From: Spirosoma fluviale
Lineage (GTDB): Bacteria > Bacteroidota > Bacteroidia > Cytophagales > Spirosomataceae
NCBI RefSeq assembly: GCF_900230225.1
Contig: NZ_OCNH01000006.1
Span: 186,001-250,000 of the forward strand
Reading direction: 5' to 3'
Length of the DNA: 64,000 bases
Positions within the stretch are counted from its first letter, which is position 1, and every line of letters begins with the position of its first letter. A program made the position numbers and the translations under genes. A model generated the notes under the pieces. That model had not been told where the DNA came from and did not search any database. It saw only the letters and a program-made list of their open reading frames with translations. Positions 48,970 to 58,500 of the stretch are shown here, piece by piece.

Positions 48970-49920
48970 ATGAAACAGTTCGTCACAAAAAACTTCCTGC
49001 TGATCATCCTCATACTGGCTGTCGGGTTTGCGTTTGCCATGCAGGTGACCATTTTCCAGACGCCACCCGCCACGCCACCGGCTGTTGCCGCCGTTTTACC
49101 CGCAGCCTTCACGACGTACTGGCAGACCGGAAAAGCGGAAGTAAATACCTACCGTCTCGAACAGGCCGAAGCCGGGGCGCTACACAAAGGGGAAGCCCGG
49201 CTGATCTTCGCCGTCGAAGACTTTCGAACGGATACACAAGTCCGGTCAGAAACTGAAGCCAGTCGCGACAAATCTATTCCGGTACTACGGGCAAACTTGT
49301 CCCGGCAGTTTGTCGTGGGCATGCAGGATTATGCGCTACACACATCGGTATTTACGCCCATTAACAGCCTTGTATTTCTCAATACACTGAAAGTCAGTAC
49401 ATCGGCGCAGGATTGGTCCGGTCATAGCTATCGTCAGCTCAATTACCGGACGAATGAATATCAGGTAACGGGCAAATCGTACGTTGAGCCGGAAGCCGAC
49501 GAAGCGTATACGGTACCCAAAGCCCTGCTGGAAGATGAACTCTGGAGCCGTATTCGGATTGCTCCCGATAAATTGCCAATTGGAGAAATACAACTTATTC
49601 CGGGTACCATGACCGCCCGGCTACGGCACCGGAAACTGGAGCCGCTGGCCGCGAAGGTCAAACTCGAACCCTACGAAGGGGTGTTGTATCCGGGAAAGCT
49701 GCTAAAAGCGTATATTATCGAATACCCAACCGACGACCGGTCGTTACGCATTATTTTCGAGGGAGTGTTTCCGCATAGAATTGTAGGGTGGGCCGAGACG
49801 TACCCGAGCAAAAATAACCTGCTAACATCCCGTGCTGTTCTGAAAAAGACTATTCAATCTGACTACTGGAATCACAACGCCCCCGCCGATACCTCTTTAC
49901 GGGCGGAACTACTGAACTGA
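48970..49920 (+). CDS. Membrane-anchored protein of unknown function
   Basis: A 316-aa protein, not assigned to a characterised family. ATG 48970 starts MKQFVTKNFLLIILILAVGFAFAMQ, an N-terminal helix that may be an uncleaved anchor. The rest is beta-rich (YWQTGKAEVNTYRLEQAEAGALHKGEARLIFAVEDF; YRQLNYRTNEYQVTGKSYVEPEADEAYTVPKALLEDELW), with R-H-R-K-L-E-P-L-A near two-thirds. Similar proteins occur widely in Cytophagales, often labelled hypothetical. The next gene begins 5 bp later, so the two form a unit. Confidence 0.55.
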   Translation: MKQFVTKNFLLIILILAVGFAFAMQVTIFQTPPATPPAVAAVLPAAFTTYWQTGKAEVNTYRLEQAEAGALHKGEARLIFAVEDFRTDTQVRSETEASRDKSIPVLRANLSRQFVVGMQDYALHTSVFTPINSLVFLNTLKVSTSAQDWSGHSYRQLNYRTNEYQVTGKSYVEPEADEAYTVPKALLEDELWSRIRIAPDKLPIGEIQLIPGTMTARLRHRKLEPLAAKVKLEPYEGVLYPGKLLKAYIIEYPTDDRSLRIIFEGVFPHRIVGWAETYPSKNNLLTSRAVLKKTIQSDYWNHNAPADTSLRAELLN

Positions 49921-49925
49921 TCGTT

Positions 49926-50768
49926 ATGCACCAATCTGTTTTGCCTCGTTTGCTTCATTGCTATACCCGGAACTACGGGGCTATTCGACAAACAGTTTAC
50001 GCCCTTCTCTGGACGTTGGGTACACTGGCCGCGCTGGCTTTACTCCCGGCCTGCTCGTCGTCTCCCGATAAACCAACTCCGACTGACGATCCCGTTTACA
50101 CCTTGATTTTCCTGGATAAAACCCGCAGCGTCGATGTGAACAAGGCGTTTGTGGGCCAGAAGTACCAGGAGGCAGTCAACGAGATCATCGAACAGAACAT
50201 CCGGCAGAAAGGCGATAAGCTGGACGTTTACTTCATTCACGAGAATACATCCAAAGCCCGCGCCCTGAACGTTACCGTCCGCTCCGAAATGGAAGATGTA
50301 TCGGCCGCCAGCCAGACCGACCGGGAAGCCGCCGAAACAGAGTTCAATCTCCTGCTCACCCGCGAAAAAGCCCAGATTCGGCAGCGGGTGCTGCAACAGC
50401 TGGTAGCGCAAAATACGGGCAGTTCGAATCGGGAAACCGATATATGGGCCAGTCTGCCCGTCATTGCCAAAGCCAACGAATCGGGTGCGACCGTGAAAGT
50501 TTACTACCTCAGCGATATGATCGAGAGCGTAAAGGGAACCGGCCGACGCGATTTTCAGGTAACCCCCCCCAAAGACAACGCCCAGGCCGATGCGTGGGCC
50601 AAAGCCGATGCCGAACAGCTCAAACGCCATACCATCGGCACCCCCGATATCACGATGATACTTCCCTTCGAGCCCAACGCATCGGTCCGGGAGAACAACC
50701 CAGCTGTAACGCAGTACTGGCAAACGCTGTTTGCTGAGTTGGGTGCGGGAGTGGTGGAGGAGCAGTAG
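49926..50768 (+). CDS. Lipoprotein with von Willebrand A-like fold
   Basis: A 280-aa lipoprotein: the signal ends in L-L-P-A-C44, a good lipobox, though the pre-region is long (43 residues). The mature part starts YTLIFLDKTRSVDVNKAFVGQKYQEAVNEII, with L-D-K-T-x-S like a MIDAS D-x-S-x-S variant, and later VKVYYLSDMIESVKG. This suggests a VWA-like domain that may bind a divalent cation or a protein partner. Function unknown. It lies 5 bp behind the anchored protein gene and converges with a metallophosphoesterase 5 bp away. Confidence 0.6.
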   Translation: MHQSVLPRLLHCYTRNYGAIRQTVYALLWTLGTLAALALLPACSSSPDKPTPTDDPVYTLIFLDKTRSVDVNKAFVGQKYQEAVNEIIEQNIRQKGDKLDVYFIHENTSKARALNVTVRSEMEDVSAASQTDREAAETEFNLLLTREKAQIRQRVLQQLVAQNTGSSNRETDIWASLPVIAKANESGATVKVYYLSDMIESVKGTGRRDFQVTPPKDNAQADAWAKADAEQLKRHTIGTPDITMILPFEPNASVRENNPAVTQYWQTLFAELGAGVVEEQ

Positions 50769-50773
50769 AGGAA

Positions 50774-51661
50774 TCAATCCGGCTTCTCGTCCAGAACTTC
50801 CTGTCCCGGTATTTCAAACTGGTAGCCTATTGAAAAGCCGGAAAAGTCGTTTTTCAGACAATACGACGTCAGCGAAAGCCCATCGTCATCGCGCCGGACC
50901 GACAGGTAGTGGAAAAGGGGTTTGTAGTCCGTTGCCAGATCGGGCAAGCGGGTGGGCGATACATTCAGCGGTTGCCTCAGTCCACCACCACCGCCAATCA
51001 CCAGAAACGTTTTTCCTTCAAATTCGTAGCGCTCAAAGGCGTGCGAATGCCCCGTAATGAACAGGCGGCCCTTCTGCGAGCGCGTATAGGCCGGAACAAA
51101 CCGCTGCTGGACCAGTTTGGATGAGCCAACCAATTTACTGTTCGAGTAAGGCGCGTGGTGGCAGGTAACGATAACGACCTTTACCGCCGGGTCTTCGTCC
51201 AGTTCGTTGAGCGTTTGCTCATACCAGGTCTGCTGTTTCACCAGATCGGCGATGGAGAGAATGCTGAAGTTGGAATTGAGCATAACCACCGCAATGCTGT
51301 CCGTTACCTTAACGTAACCCGTTGGAATGTGCTCCGGAAAGCGTTTCTGGAAGTTTTTGGCTCCTTTCCGGGGGCGTCCCATCACATCGTGGTTGCCCAT
51401 AATGGCATATACCGCCGTGCCGACCGCCGTACAATTCGCCAGAAACTGGTCAATGATCCGCCACTTGTTGTTCCGGTAGCCTAATGAAACGATATCGCCC
51501 AGCCAATAGAGAACAGCCGGTTTGAGTCGGATAATCTCATTAAAAATAGTAGTCGTTGCTTTTGTATTCTGATGCGTTCGCAGCACCAGCCGCTCTACCC
51601 ACATAGGTGCCTGCGTATCACTTAAAAACAAAAGCTCCCGTTTATTCTCTTCCTGATTCAT
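50774..51661 (-). CDS. Calcineurin-like metallophosphoesterase
   Basis: A 295-aa cytoplasmic phosphoesterase. The two-metal site is complete: D-T-Q-A-P near 15 (the first Asp), G-D-I-V-S-L-G near 56-62, G-N-H-D near 88-91, C-H-H-A-P-Y near 165-170 and G-H-S-H near 200-203. No signal peptide. The substrate cannot be told; this set includes phosphodiesterases and protein phosphatases. The ATG at 51661 gives MNQEENKRELLFLSDTQAPMW. It is separate from the convergent lipoprotein gene and from the envelope cluster upstream. Confidence 0.85.
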   Translation of the reverse strand: MNQEENKRELLFLSDTQAPMWVERLVLRTHQNTKATTTIFNEIIRLKPAVLYWLGDIVSLGYRNNKWRIIDQFLANCTAVGTAVYAIMGNHDVMGRPRKGAKNFQKRFPEHIPTGYVKVTDSIAVVMLNSNFSILSIADLVKQQTWYEQTLNELDEDPAVKVVIVTCHHAPYSNSKLVGSSKLVQQRFVPAYTRSQKGRLFITGHSHAFERYEFEGKTFLVIGGGGGLRQPLNVSPTRLPDLATDYKPLFHYLSVRRDDDGLSLTSYCLKNDFSGFSIGYQFEIPGQEVLDEKPD

Positions 51662-51692
51662 AACTTCTATTTATACTTGGTGGAGTGAGTGA

Positions 51693-51737
51693 AGTAAGTG
51701 AAGTAGTCCCTTACTCACTTCACCTACTTCACTTACT
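51693..51737. repeat. 14-bp inverted repeat of GTGAAGTAAGT units
   Basis: AGTAAGTGAAGTAG (51693-51706) and its exact reverse complement (51724-51737), within a larger region 51681-51757 filled with variants of the same unit on both strands. It resembles the element at 38981-39093 in unit sequence. Located between two genes on the minus strand. Confidence 0.8.
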
Positions 51738-51763
51738 CTACTCACTTCACTACTCACTATCAA

Positions 51764-52420
51764 CTACCACGAATAGGGTCGCCAGACGAGTTGAAGTTCG
51801 GCCGTAAAGGCAGCGTTTTGAACCGCTACGGCATCAAACCATTTTACTTCGCCAGCTACTCTAAAACGACGGCCAATGGGGTATGTGTATGAAGCGGCCG
51901 CCATCCAGCCCGGACTATTTGTATAGGCATTAACTGTTCCGGCATACTCAAGGTGCGAATAATTTATGTAAATACCCGTTCCGGCCGTTACCGACAACCG
52001 GCGTGTAAGGCTCCGATCTGTCCCCCGCAGCCAGGCCAGCGGCATGGAGAACACCAGCAACACCGGAATGGCCGACACGTACATCCGGGCCGTTTCGCCC
52101 GCTATCCGGCCCCGGTAGCGATACATGGTTGTCCAGCCCGATTCCAGCCCGATTCGCAGCCGATGGTCGGGATACCACATAACCCGCAAAGAGGCCGGTG
52201 TACCCAACTTATTGAGCCGGGGTTCGGAAATCGTTTGCGGCACGCCGAGGTGGGATGCGTAATATGATAGGCCGCCCCCCGCCGTTACTACAATCGTATA
52301 AGGGCCACGTTTGGTGACGGTAGAGTCAGTTTCGAGTTGCTGAAGCGGCTGGGCGATGGTCGCAGAGGTGATGAAAAACAGGCCCATCAACCCCGGTAGG
52401 ATGTATAAAAATGTTCGCAT
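51764..52420 (-). CDS. Exported envelope protein, probable small barrel
   Basis: A 218-aa exported protein. I start at ATG 52420 (signal peptide MRTFLYILPGLMGLFFITSATIAQ), which follows the GDPD stop by 4 bp; the alternative ATG at 52441 overlaps it. The mature part consists of alternating strands (YTIVVTAGGGLSYYASHLGV, LRIGLESGWTTMYRYRG, LSVTAGTGIYINYSHLEYAGT) ending in LQLVWRPYSW, as in outer-membrane barrels. It is the last gene of a three-gene unit with the GDPD lipoprotein and another barrel-like protein. Function unknown. Confidence 0.6.
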   Translation of the reverse strand: MRTFLYILPGLMGLFFITSATIAQPLQQLETDSTVTKRGPYTIVVTAGGGLSYYASHLGVPQTISEPRLNKLGTPASLRVMWYPDHRLRIGLESGWTTMYRYRGRIAGETARMYVSAIPVLLVFSMPLAWLRGTDRSLTRRLSVTAGTGIYINYSHLEYAGTVNAYTNSPGWMAAASYTYPIGRRFRVAGEVKWFDAVAVQNAAFTAELQLVWRPYSW

Positions 52421-52424
52421 AGAC

Positions 52425-53693
52425 TTATTGCTGTTCAACATAATGATAGTAGGCCACAACCGGCGAGTAATTGGACAGAATACCATCGAAGTTATTCTGG
52501 CTGATAAATTCACGGATAAACTCCGGCTCATCGAGCGTCCAGACATAGACTGTCAGGCCAGCTGCTTTCATGGCCCGTACTTCCTCGATTTGGGGGCCAA
52601 GCGTCCAGCGGGGTGCCCAGATACGGGCACCCAGACTACGGGTAATCGTGGTATCCAGCTCGCAAAGGATGGGTGTATTTTCTTTACTGGGTAATGCTTC
52701 GTACGAGGACACGGCCTCCGTGCTGGGTAGACCAATAACAATGCGCAGGTCGCGGCCCACTGTAGCCGCTTTTTGCAGGTACTTCTGCTGAATCTGCTGA
52801 ACCTTGTCCATGGGGCCAATGTATTTCGTATCGAGCCAGACAAAATTCAGCGACGTATTGGTAAGAACCGTTTCTAGTGCCTCCTCCAGAGTCGGTATCT
52901 TCTCGCCATTGACGAGCCGCACCAGCGCATTTAGTTGCTGATACGTATACGCTTCGATGGGACCGGTAAGCCCGCTCTTTTGAATAAGCCGCAGGTTCAG
53001 GGTGTTATCGTGGTATAAAATCGGTACGCCATCTTTCGTATAGCGCACGTCGATCTCTATGCCGTTGGCCCCCAGGCGTGATGCCAGCTTTATGATCTCG
53101 ATGGAGTTTTCTGAGGCAGGCAGCAAATCCGACGTACGTCCGCCAGAACGGTGGGCCATAATAGAAAACGGTCTCTGGTTGAGCGGGCGTTGATAGGTAA
53201 GCGTAAGTGGCTGGGTTGGCTCGGCTGTTCCAGTGCCGTAACCGCCCGTTAACACCAGCGTATCGCCCAAAAGCAGGGTGCCCGGAAAGGGTTGTAACTG
53301 CCCGTTACGTTTGGTTTTGACCGTTAATTGTACCAGCCCCGTATTGGTGTTGACCAGCCTTCGCCAGTAGCCATCAACTACCAGACTGTCGACTTTCTGG
53401 TTGGCTTCGAGATTGAAAAATCCCGCATCCAGCCCCGTAAAAATGGACAGATAGTGAGTCGTGTCGGCCCCGTTCAGGGTGTACGTCCATTTTACGGCTA
53501 CCTGATCGCCAAACTGAGCAGCGCCATCGCTAACAGAATAGACACCTTCCATGGCTCGCCGGACACCCGGCACAAACTTGCCCGCGCCCGGCGTACCGGC
53601 GAAATCATAGGGTACTGGTGCTTCGTAGTCCTTCCGGCAACTGCTAATGGCTATGAGCGCAAAACCCAGGAATAAAAGATTGGTCAGTTTCAC
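52425..53693 (-). CDS. Glycerophosphodiester phosphodiesterase lipoprotein
   Basis: A 422-aa lipoprotein. The GTG start at 53693 is chosen because it overlaps the upstream stop by 4 nt and leads into VKLTNLLFLGFALIAISSC with Cys19 lipidation. The N-terminal half of the mature part (about 40-170) is a beta-rich domain of unknown role; the C-terminal half is a GDPD/PI-PLC-like TIM barrel beginning F-S-I-M-A-H-R-S-G-G near 178, with E-N-S near 193 and G-A-N-G-I-E-I-D-V near 208, D in Y-H-D-N-T-L. Cleaves glycerophosphodiesters to glycerol-3-phosphate. It acts at the envelope. Confidence 0.82.
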   Translation of the reverse strand: MKLTNLLFLGFALIAISSCRKDYEAPVPYDFAGTPGAGKFVPGVRRAMEGVYSVSDGAAQFGDQVAVKWTYTLNGADTTHYLSIFTGLDAGFFNLEANQKVDSLVVDGYWRRLVNTNTGLVQLTVKTKRNGQLQPFPGTLLLGDTLVLTGGYGTGTAEPTQPLTLTYQRPLNQRPFSIMAHRSGGRTSDLLPASENSIEIIKLASRLGANGIEIDVRYTKDGVPILYHDNTLNLRLIQKSGLTGPIEAYTYQQLNALVRLVNGEKIPTLEEALETVLTNTSLNFVWLDTKYIGPMDKVQQIQQKYLQKAATVGRDLRIVIGLPSTEAVSSYEALPSKENTPILCELDTTITRSLGARIWAPRWTLGPQIEEVRAMKAAGLTVYVWTLDEPEFIREFISQNNFDGILSNYSPVVAYYHYVEQQ

Positions 53694-54433
53694 AGAATAA
53701 AGCCGAAAATGAGTTGAGGATATAACAAGTTTCTGTCGAAGGTGTCGTAGAGTGACCAAAGCTGCCAGTTGAAATTAGAATAGGCCATTCGCACTCCTAC
53801 CGATACACGGCGTTGGTGGTAAAAAGGCTGTTCGAGGACGGCCGCAAAGGCCACACCGTTCACTTCCCGGCGATTGTACTCGACGGCCAGCGAACCCACC
53901 TGAGACCGGTAATACAGGTCGATGATGGCCTCCGACCGAACCGTTAGTTGCAGATCCCGCGTGAGTCGATACCCGACAGACAGACTTGGAAACGTCTGAA
54001 CACCGTACGCCTGGCTGTTAAACACGTCTTTAATGCGCAGGGCTCCGAACCAGCCGCTCACATCATAACCAGCCCCTACCGACAGTCGCTCTGTAAGGGG
54101 CGTGGCCCAGCGCAGGCCTACGCCCAGGTTGCTTTGTACGAACTGGGTTTGAATGCGGCCCGTCAGGTAAAATCGTTTGCTCAATGCGCGCTGGATGTTG
54201 AAATCAACAGCCGGGACACTAATCCGTACCTCTTCGGTAATTTCGGGTGGGGTGGTGGTAAAGACGACGCCGATGGATCGTCGCCACTTCTGGAGCGGGG
54301 GCGCCTGCGGAAAGTAGATGCCCGTCTGTGCAGGCCAGGGTTTGGGTGTCTGAGCCAGCGAGGCCGATGCAAAAAGTATTATTGAACAAATTACCCGGCC
54401 TGATTTAGTAGAGATTCTTGCGATGGTGGTCAC
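53690..54433 (-). CDS. Exported barrel-like outer-membrane protein
   Basis: A 247-aa exported protein with a signal peptide (about 1-27, SASLAQ). The start is GTG 54433. The mature part has the alternating pattern of a small beta-barrel (FYLTGRIQTQFVQSNLGVGLRWATPL, LSVGAGYDVSGWFGALR, LQLTVRSEAIIDLYYRSQVGSLAVEY) and ends in ...YPQLIFGFIL. It is the first gene of the GDPD unit and overlaps the GDPD start by 4 nt (GTGA). Its function is unknown. Confidence 0.62.
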   Translation of the reverse strand: MTTIARISTKSGRVICSIILFASASLAQTPKPWPAQTGIYFPQAPPLQKWRRSIGVVFTTTPPEITEEVRISVPAVDFNIQRALSKRFYLTGRIQTQFVQSNLGVGLRWATPLTERLSVGAGYDVSGWFGALRIKDVFNSQAYGVQTFPSLSVGYRLTRDLQLTVRSEAIIDLYYRSQVGSLAVEYNRREVNGVAFAAVLEQPFYHQRRVSVGVRMAYSNFNWQLWSLYDTFDRNLLYPQLIFGFIL

Positions 54434-54649
54434 TTGACAGCTTATAGTGAAAGTCAGATGAAATAAACTGCGAGGATCGTACTTATGTTATGATAAGCCT
54501 TCAGAAGCCGTAAACAGAATTCGTTCGAATGGCTTCCGCCACTGGTTAAAATAATTCATCTTTTTGCCGAAAAAAGGTCTTCTTCTATGCATAAAATCTC
54601 ATTTATTTTGTTCTTTATATAGAACGTAAACAACTCATAGACAGGAAAA

Positions 54650-54886
54650 ATGGAGTCTATTCACTTACCTAAGCTGACCCGTCATTCTACGGAAACGACC
54701 GCCACACGCACCAGCCGACGCAAGGGAAACGGCCACGCTACGGCAGCCTTGCTAATTCAAATGGCGACAGAAATTTTAACCGCGTCACCAACACTCAGAA
54801 AGAAAGCAAACATTACACTGATGGACCTGGCTGCCGCCGATAAAGTCCGGAAGGACTTAGCTAAAAAGGCAGTCCCACTACAGTGA
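54650..54886 (+). CDS. Small basic protein, unknown function
   Basis: A 78-aa protein that I do not recognise. It is rich in Thr, Ala, Arg and Lys, with T-R-T-S-R-R-K-G-N-G-H in the first half and a helical stretch TLRKKANITLMDLAAADKVRKDLAKKAV at the end. No signal peptide or membrane segment. A good intrinsic terminator follows 22 bp after the stop, which supports transcription of this gene. The reading is plausible but not proven. Confidence 0.45.
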   Translation: MESIHLPKLTRHSTETTATRTSRRKGNGHATAALLIQMATEILTASPTLRKKANITLMDLAAADKVRKDLAKKAVPLQ

Positions 54887-55235
54887 CTGAGTAGACTATA
54901 CGCATAGAAAAAGCCTGCCCTACAAAGCAGGCTTTTTCTGTTTACAACAAGCTAGTCTAGTCGATAACTGAACTAGTATAAGTCTTTGGCCGCACCGCTG
55001 GTGGACTCCTGTCTTTACCTGAAGACAGCGTAAGCATGAATTGGCCTTTATGAAAATTTATTTATATATAACTGTTTTGTTTTTAAGGCAAATTGTCAAT
55101 TTTTACCCGCCGTAGACACTCCGACAAGTCGTTTTTACCCGCTACGAATGGATATCGCCTGCTCAAGGGAATGCGCGTATCCGTTTAAGTAAAAGGGGCG
55201 TCTACGGCTTCTATCCACTTATACATATCATTAGT
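54887..55235. other. Non-coding stretch between two small genes
   Basis: About 350 bp without a convincing gene. It begins with an intrinsic terminator (54908-54938), then AT-rich sequence around 55050-55110. Two near copies of TTTTTACCCGC occur at 55116-55126 and 55133-55143. No promoter of good quality was found for the small gene starting at 55236. Confidence 0.5.
54908..54938. terminator. Bidirectional intrinsic terminator
   Basis: AAAAAGCCTGC and GCAGGCTTTTT arms with a short loop; the A-run and T-run on either side let it work in both directions. It ends the small gene at 54650-54886. Confidence 0.85.
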
Positions 55236-55499
55236 ATGAAGTCATCTGAAAATCAATCAGATAATCTTTTAGATACCAGATTAATTGACATTATAAAGAC
55301 GAATATAAACACTATTAAATCGGGGATCGACTGGAGCCAGATCGAGTTTGAGAAAGATATCGCCGGAAACATAGTGCGATTACGGTCAAATGACCCAATG
55401 CTTTGCACGTGGCTCCAGCAAACCATTACGATAACCCGGCCGAAAGCTACTGAACCGGTTGTCTGTTACCCGAATGTCTTTTCGGATTGGAAACTTTGA
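55236..55499 (+). CDS. Small hypothetical protein
   Basis: An 87-aa protein without recognised domain. It is mixed charged with alternating segments (LLDTRLIDIIKTNINTIKSGIDWSQIEFEKDIAGNIVRLRSNDPMLCTWLQQTITI) and a cysteine near the middle and near the end. The last codons form the first arm of a 15-bp hairpin that continues past the stop, so the gene carries its own terminator-like structure. It converges with the C25 peptidase gene. Confidence 0.5.
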   Translation: MKSSENQSDNLLDTRLIDIIKTNINTIKSGIDWSQIEFEKDIAGNIVRLRSNDPMLCTWLQQTITITRPKATEPVVCYPNVFSDWKL

Positions 55500-55513
55500 A
55501 GACATTCGGGTAA
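55466..55513 (+). terminator. 15-bp hairpin overlapping the end of a coding region
   Basis: Arms 55466-55480 and 55499-55513 are exact reverse complements (ACCCGAATGTC core), 18-nt loop. The left arm lies in codons of the small gene at 55236-55499 and the right arm covers its stop. No strong T-run follows (TAATTCATTT). Confidence 0.65.
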
Positions 55514-55572
55514 TTCATTTACCATGCATTACCAGTGGCAAAAAGCATCACTGTCGCAACCAATCCCTTGTC

Positions 55573-58500
55573 TCAGCTAACCGGTAGAACTGCCTGATAA
55601 GGCTTATTGGCGGTTCCTGTAACGGTCAGGGTAACATCCTTGAGTGTTAACTCCGCTGGTATGGTGAACGTTACTTGTCCCTGTTTATCCGTCTTTTTGA
55701 CCCTGCTAAGCACCGCGCGGTCGTTATTCCAGCCACCAACCAGCGTAACCGTCTGATTCGCCAGTGGCGTTTGTTTCGCATTAGTAACGGTTACGACCAC
55801 GGTGCTTCCCTTTTTGGCCGTAGCCGGATGCGTAACGATGAGTTTTTGGGGAATTGTTTGCCAGAGGGTCATTGCCGGGTCGCCGTACAGGGCCTGAGTA
55901 AAGAGGCACCACATGCCTTTGGAGCCATCGATCGACTGCCGGAGCCCGGCCGCCTGCCCTAAAGGAGCACCAAAAGCTGCCATCATCCAGAAAAACTGTT
56001 CGTAGAGGTAAGTAACCCCCGTATAACCCATATTGGTGTGACCGATGTAGGCCACCGCCCCTTTGTTCGCCATCGTAACCATCTTCTCGCCAAAGGTTTT
56101 GGTACTTTCTTCGGGAGCGCAGGTGTGGCAGGCATCGCCATAAGCGATAAAGTAGCCCGATGTATTGGTGAGGGCGTCGATAGAGCCAGTGTCGAGCCAG
56201 CAGATTGCCCAGGGAGCCCCATGTCCGGTTAAACTTAAAAAGTGCGTTCCCTGACTAATACCCGTGAGCAAACTCTGGGTACGGAGTGGCAAGGCAGGTT
56301 GTGGCTCTGCCAGTGTTTCGGTGTAATCGGCGTAGTACCGGCGGATGGTCGTAAAATCAGGGAACATGTCCTGCATCAGTTTCCGCTTCGTTTCCGCTTC
56401 GAAAGCCGCAAACTCCAGCCCTTTGGCATCCGTCTGGATTTGTGGCGGCTGAGTCGTGGTGGTGAAGCCAGTGATTTCAATGAAATTCGTCGCTTTATCA
56501 ACCACCTTCTGGCTGAAGGTTTCGTCCATAAAATAAAACCGGGGCGATTCAATCTGGCTGATTGGGTTATATGGGATCAGCAGGTCTTTGTCGACGTAGA
56601 AGGCTTTCAGGTTAAAATTAGGCGTAAAGGAGCTTTCCAAAGACGCACCGGTGGCCGGTAGCAACCGCAACCGCATACGAATGCTGTTGGCCGCTGGACT
56701 CGTTTTCTTAGTTACGCTGAATAGCCCTTCCTTTTCCGGATTCTCCTTCCCGCTGTTGTCCGGCCAATAGTTGACTACGCCACCAAAGTAATCGGCGGCA
56801 AACACCATTGTTTTCAGAGATTGCTCGGCCGCGGGGTTGTTGATGGTCAGTCCTTCGTAAGCTAAAACCTTATCGACGAAGGCTGCGGCTTCGGCCCCGC
56901 TGGTAATGGGCGCGCGACCAACCCATATATCCTGCGTTGTCTTGTAGCTGTTCAGCAGCGGTTCCTCTTCTTTGGTGGTTGGATTAAGCGCAAACATGCC
57001 ATACAAGCCCGACCCCAGCGGGTCGAAATCGTACCGGCCCGGCACCGAATAGCAGGAGCCGTCTACGCTGGCGTAGTAGAAATCGGTGGGAATGTTGCGG
57101 TCGTTCCCCAGCCAGTAAAAGCCGTATGTGCTGGCAACGCTGTCGTTGGGACCTTCTACAATCATATAAATTTCGCTTAGGTCGTCCGTTTCCGGTTTGC
57201 CGAGCCGGGTAAACCCTGTCGTTTTCTTGGTATCGACAAACTCCGATTTCTTCGTGAAATACCAGCCAGCCTGTTGCGATGAAGCAGTCAAATTGAATGG
57301 AATAAGCTTACCCGAGGTGGCATTGCAGAGCGTCCGGAACGGTGGCTTGTCGTCAAACTCCTGTTTGGTTTTGCCCGGATTCTGAGGGTCGGGTACGGTC
57401 CTGAGCGAAAAGACGCCCGTACTCATATCGTTACGAAGCTTGGCAATCGACTGGCCGGGAATCTTGAAGCATTTACGAATGGACGGCACCGGGTCTGACA
57501 CATAGACAAAGTCCCAGCCGAAATTCCCTTTATCACTCACGTAGCTAACCATGTTGCGCATGGGTACTATGTCGGTATCGCCCCCGATCAGCAGATACCG
57601 GGTTTTCCAGTTTTTATAGGCATACTTTACGAAGTTCCGGATGATTTCGGCCAGATCACGCGCTTTCAGCCCCTGGCCGCAGTCCGTAAAGTCGCCCCAT
57701 TTTGCACCCGTCGAACTGGCTCCCTGCACAATTTCGGATACTGTTACCACTTTGGCATCTACGCCCCGTTTGGCTTTCCATTCGGCCAGCCGCAGAAAGT
57801 GACTGGTAGCTGTCTTGCCCGCCGAATCCAGCGGGAGCGCATTGGCCGGAACCGGTTTTCCATTTTGGAACGTCCACCGCCGGTCGTCCGTAATAATCAG
57901 GTAGGGCGCTGTTGTAAACAAAAAAGGAAGTCCTCCGGGAATACGGAAATCGCCCGGCTTGAAATTCGTGATCCCTTTATTAAACTGGGTTAGTGCCGAC
58001 TGATAACCCAGGGGGAAATTAAGTTTACGTAGTTCTCTAACCGGCGCGGCAGGCAGCGGTATGTCGGGTTGCTCTACTTCCAGGGTGTAACTCAGGTTGG
58101 GATACAGCAGGTATTGCTGCTGCCGGGGATCATACTGCATCGGCCGAACCCGGATGGCTACCGTAAGGGTGCGGTTTATCTCTTCGGTACGCTGAATCAG
58201 TGCCAGTTCCGTTGGCGCGGGTAATCCCCGAAGAACATGGGGTGCCAACGTAGCCCGCTGCCTACTGGCGGCCAGCACACTGGCCCGGAGTACTGGGTTG
58301 GTGTCGGGTACGTCCAACAAAACCGTCGGGACCGGTTTGGGGTTTACCCGTTCCGGCAGTCGTACCGGCTCACCCGGCTCGACAGTCAGCCCAATAATCC
58401 GGCTACCGCTGGGCAACGTAATAAACTGTAATTGTTCCGGCAGCGTTGGTTCGCCGGGTTGTGTGCTTGGGTAAAAGTTGGCCAGTTCGGGAATGTCGAA

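Noticed and set aside
7272..51737. Treating all intergenic hairpins as Rho-independent terminators
   Set aside because: Most lack a T-run and some sit inside operons or leaders, so only those with T-runs were called terminators.
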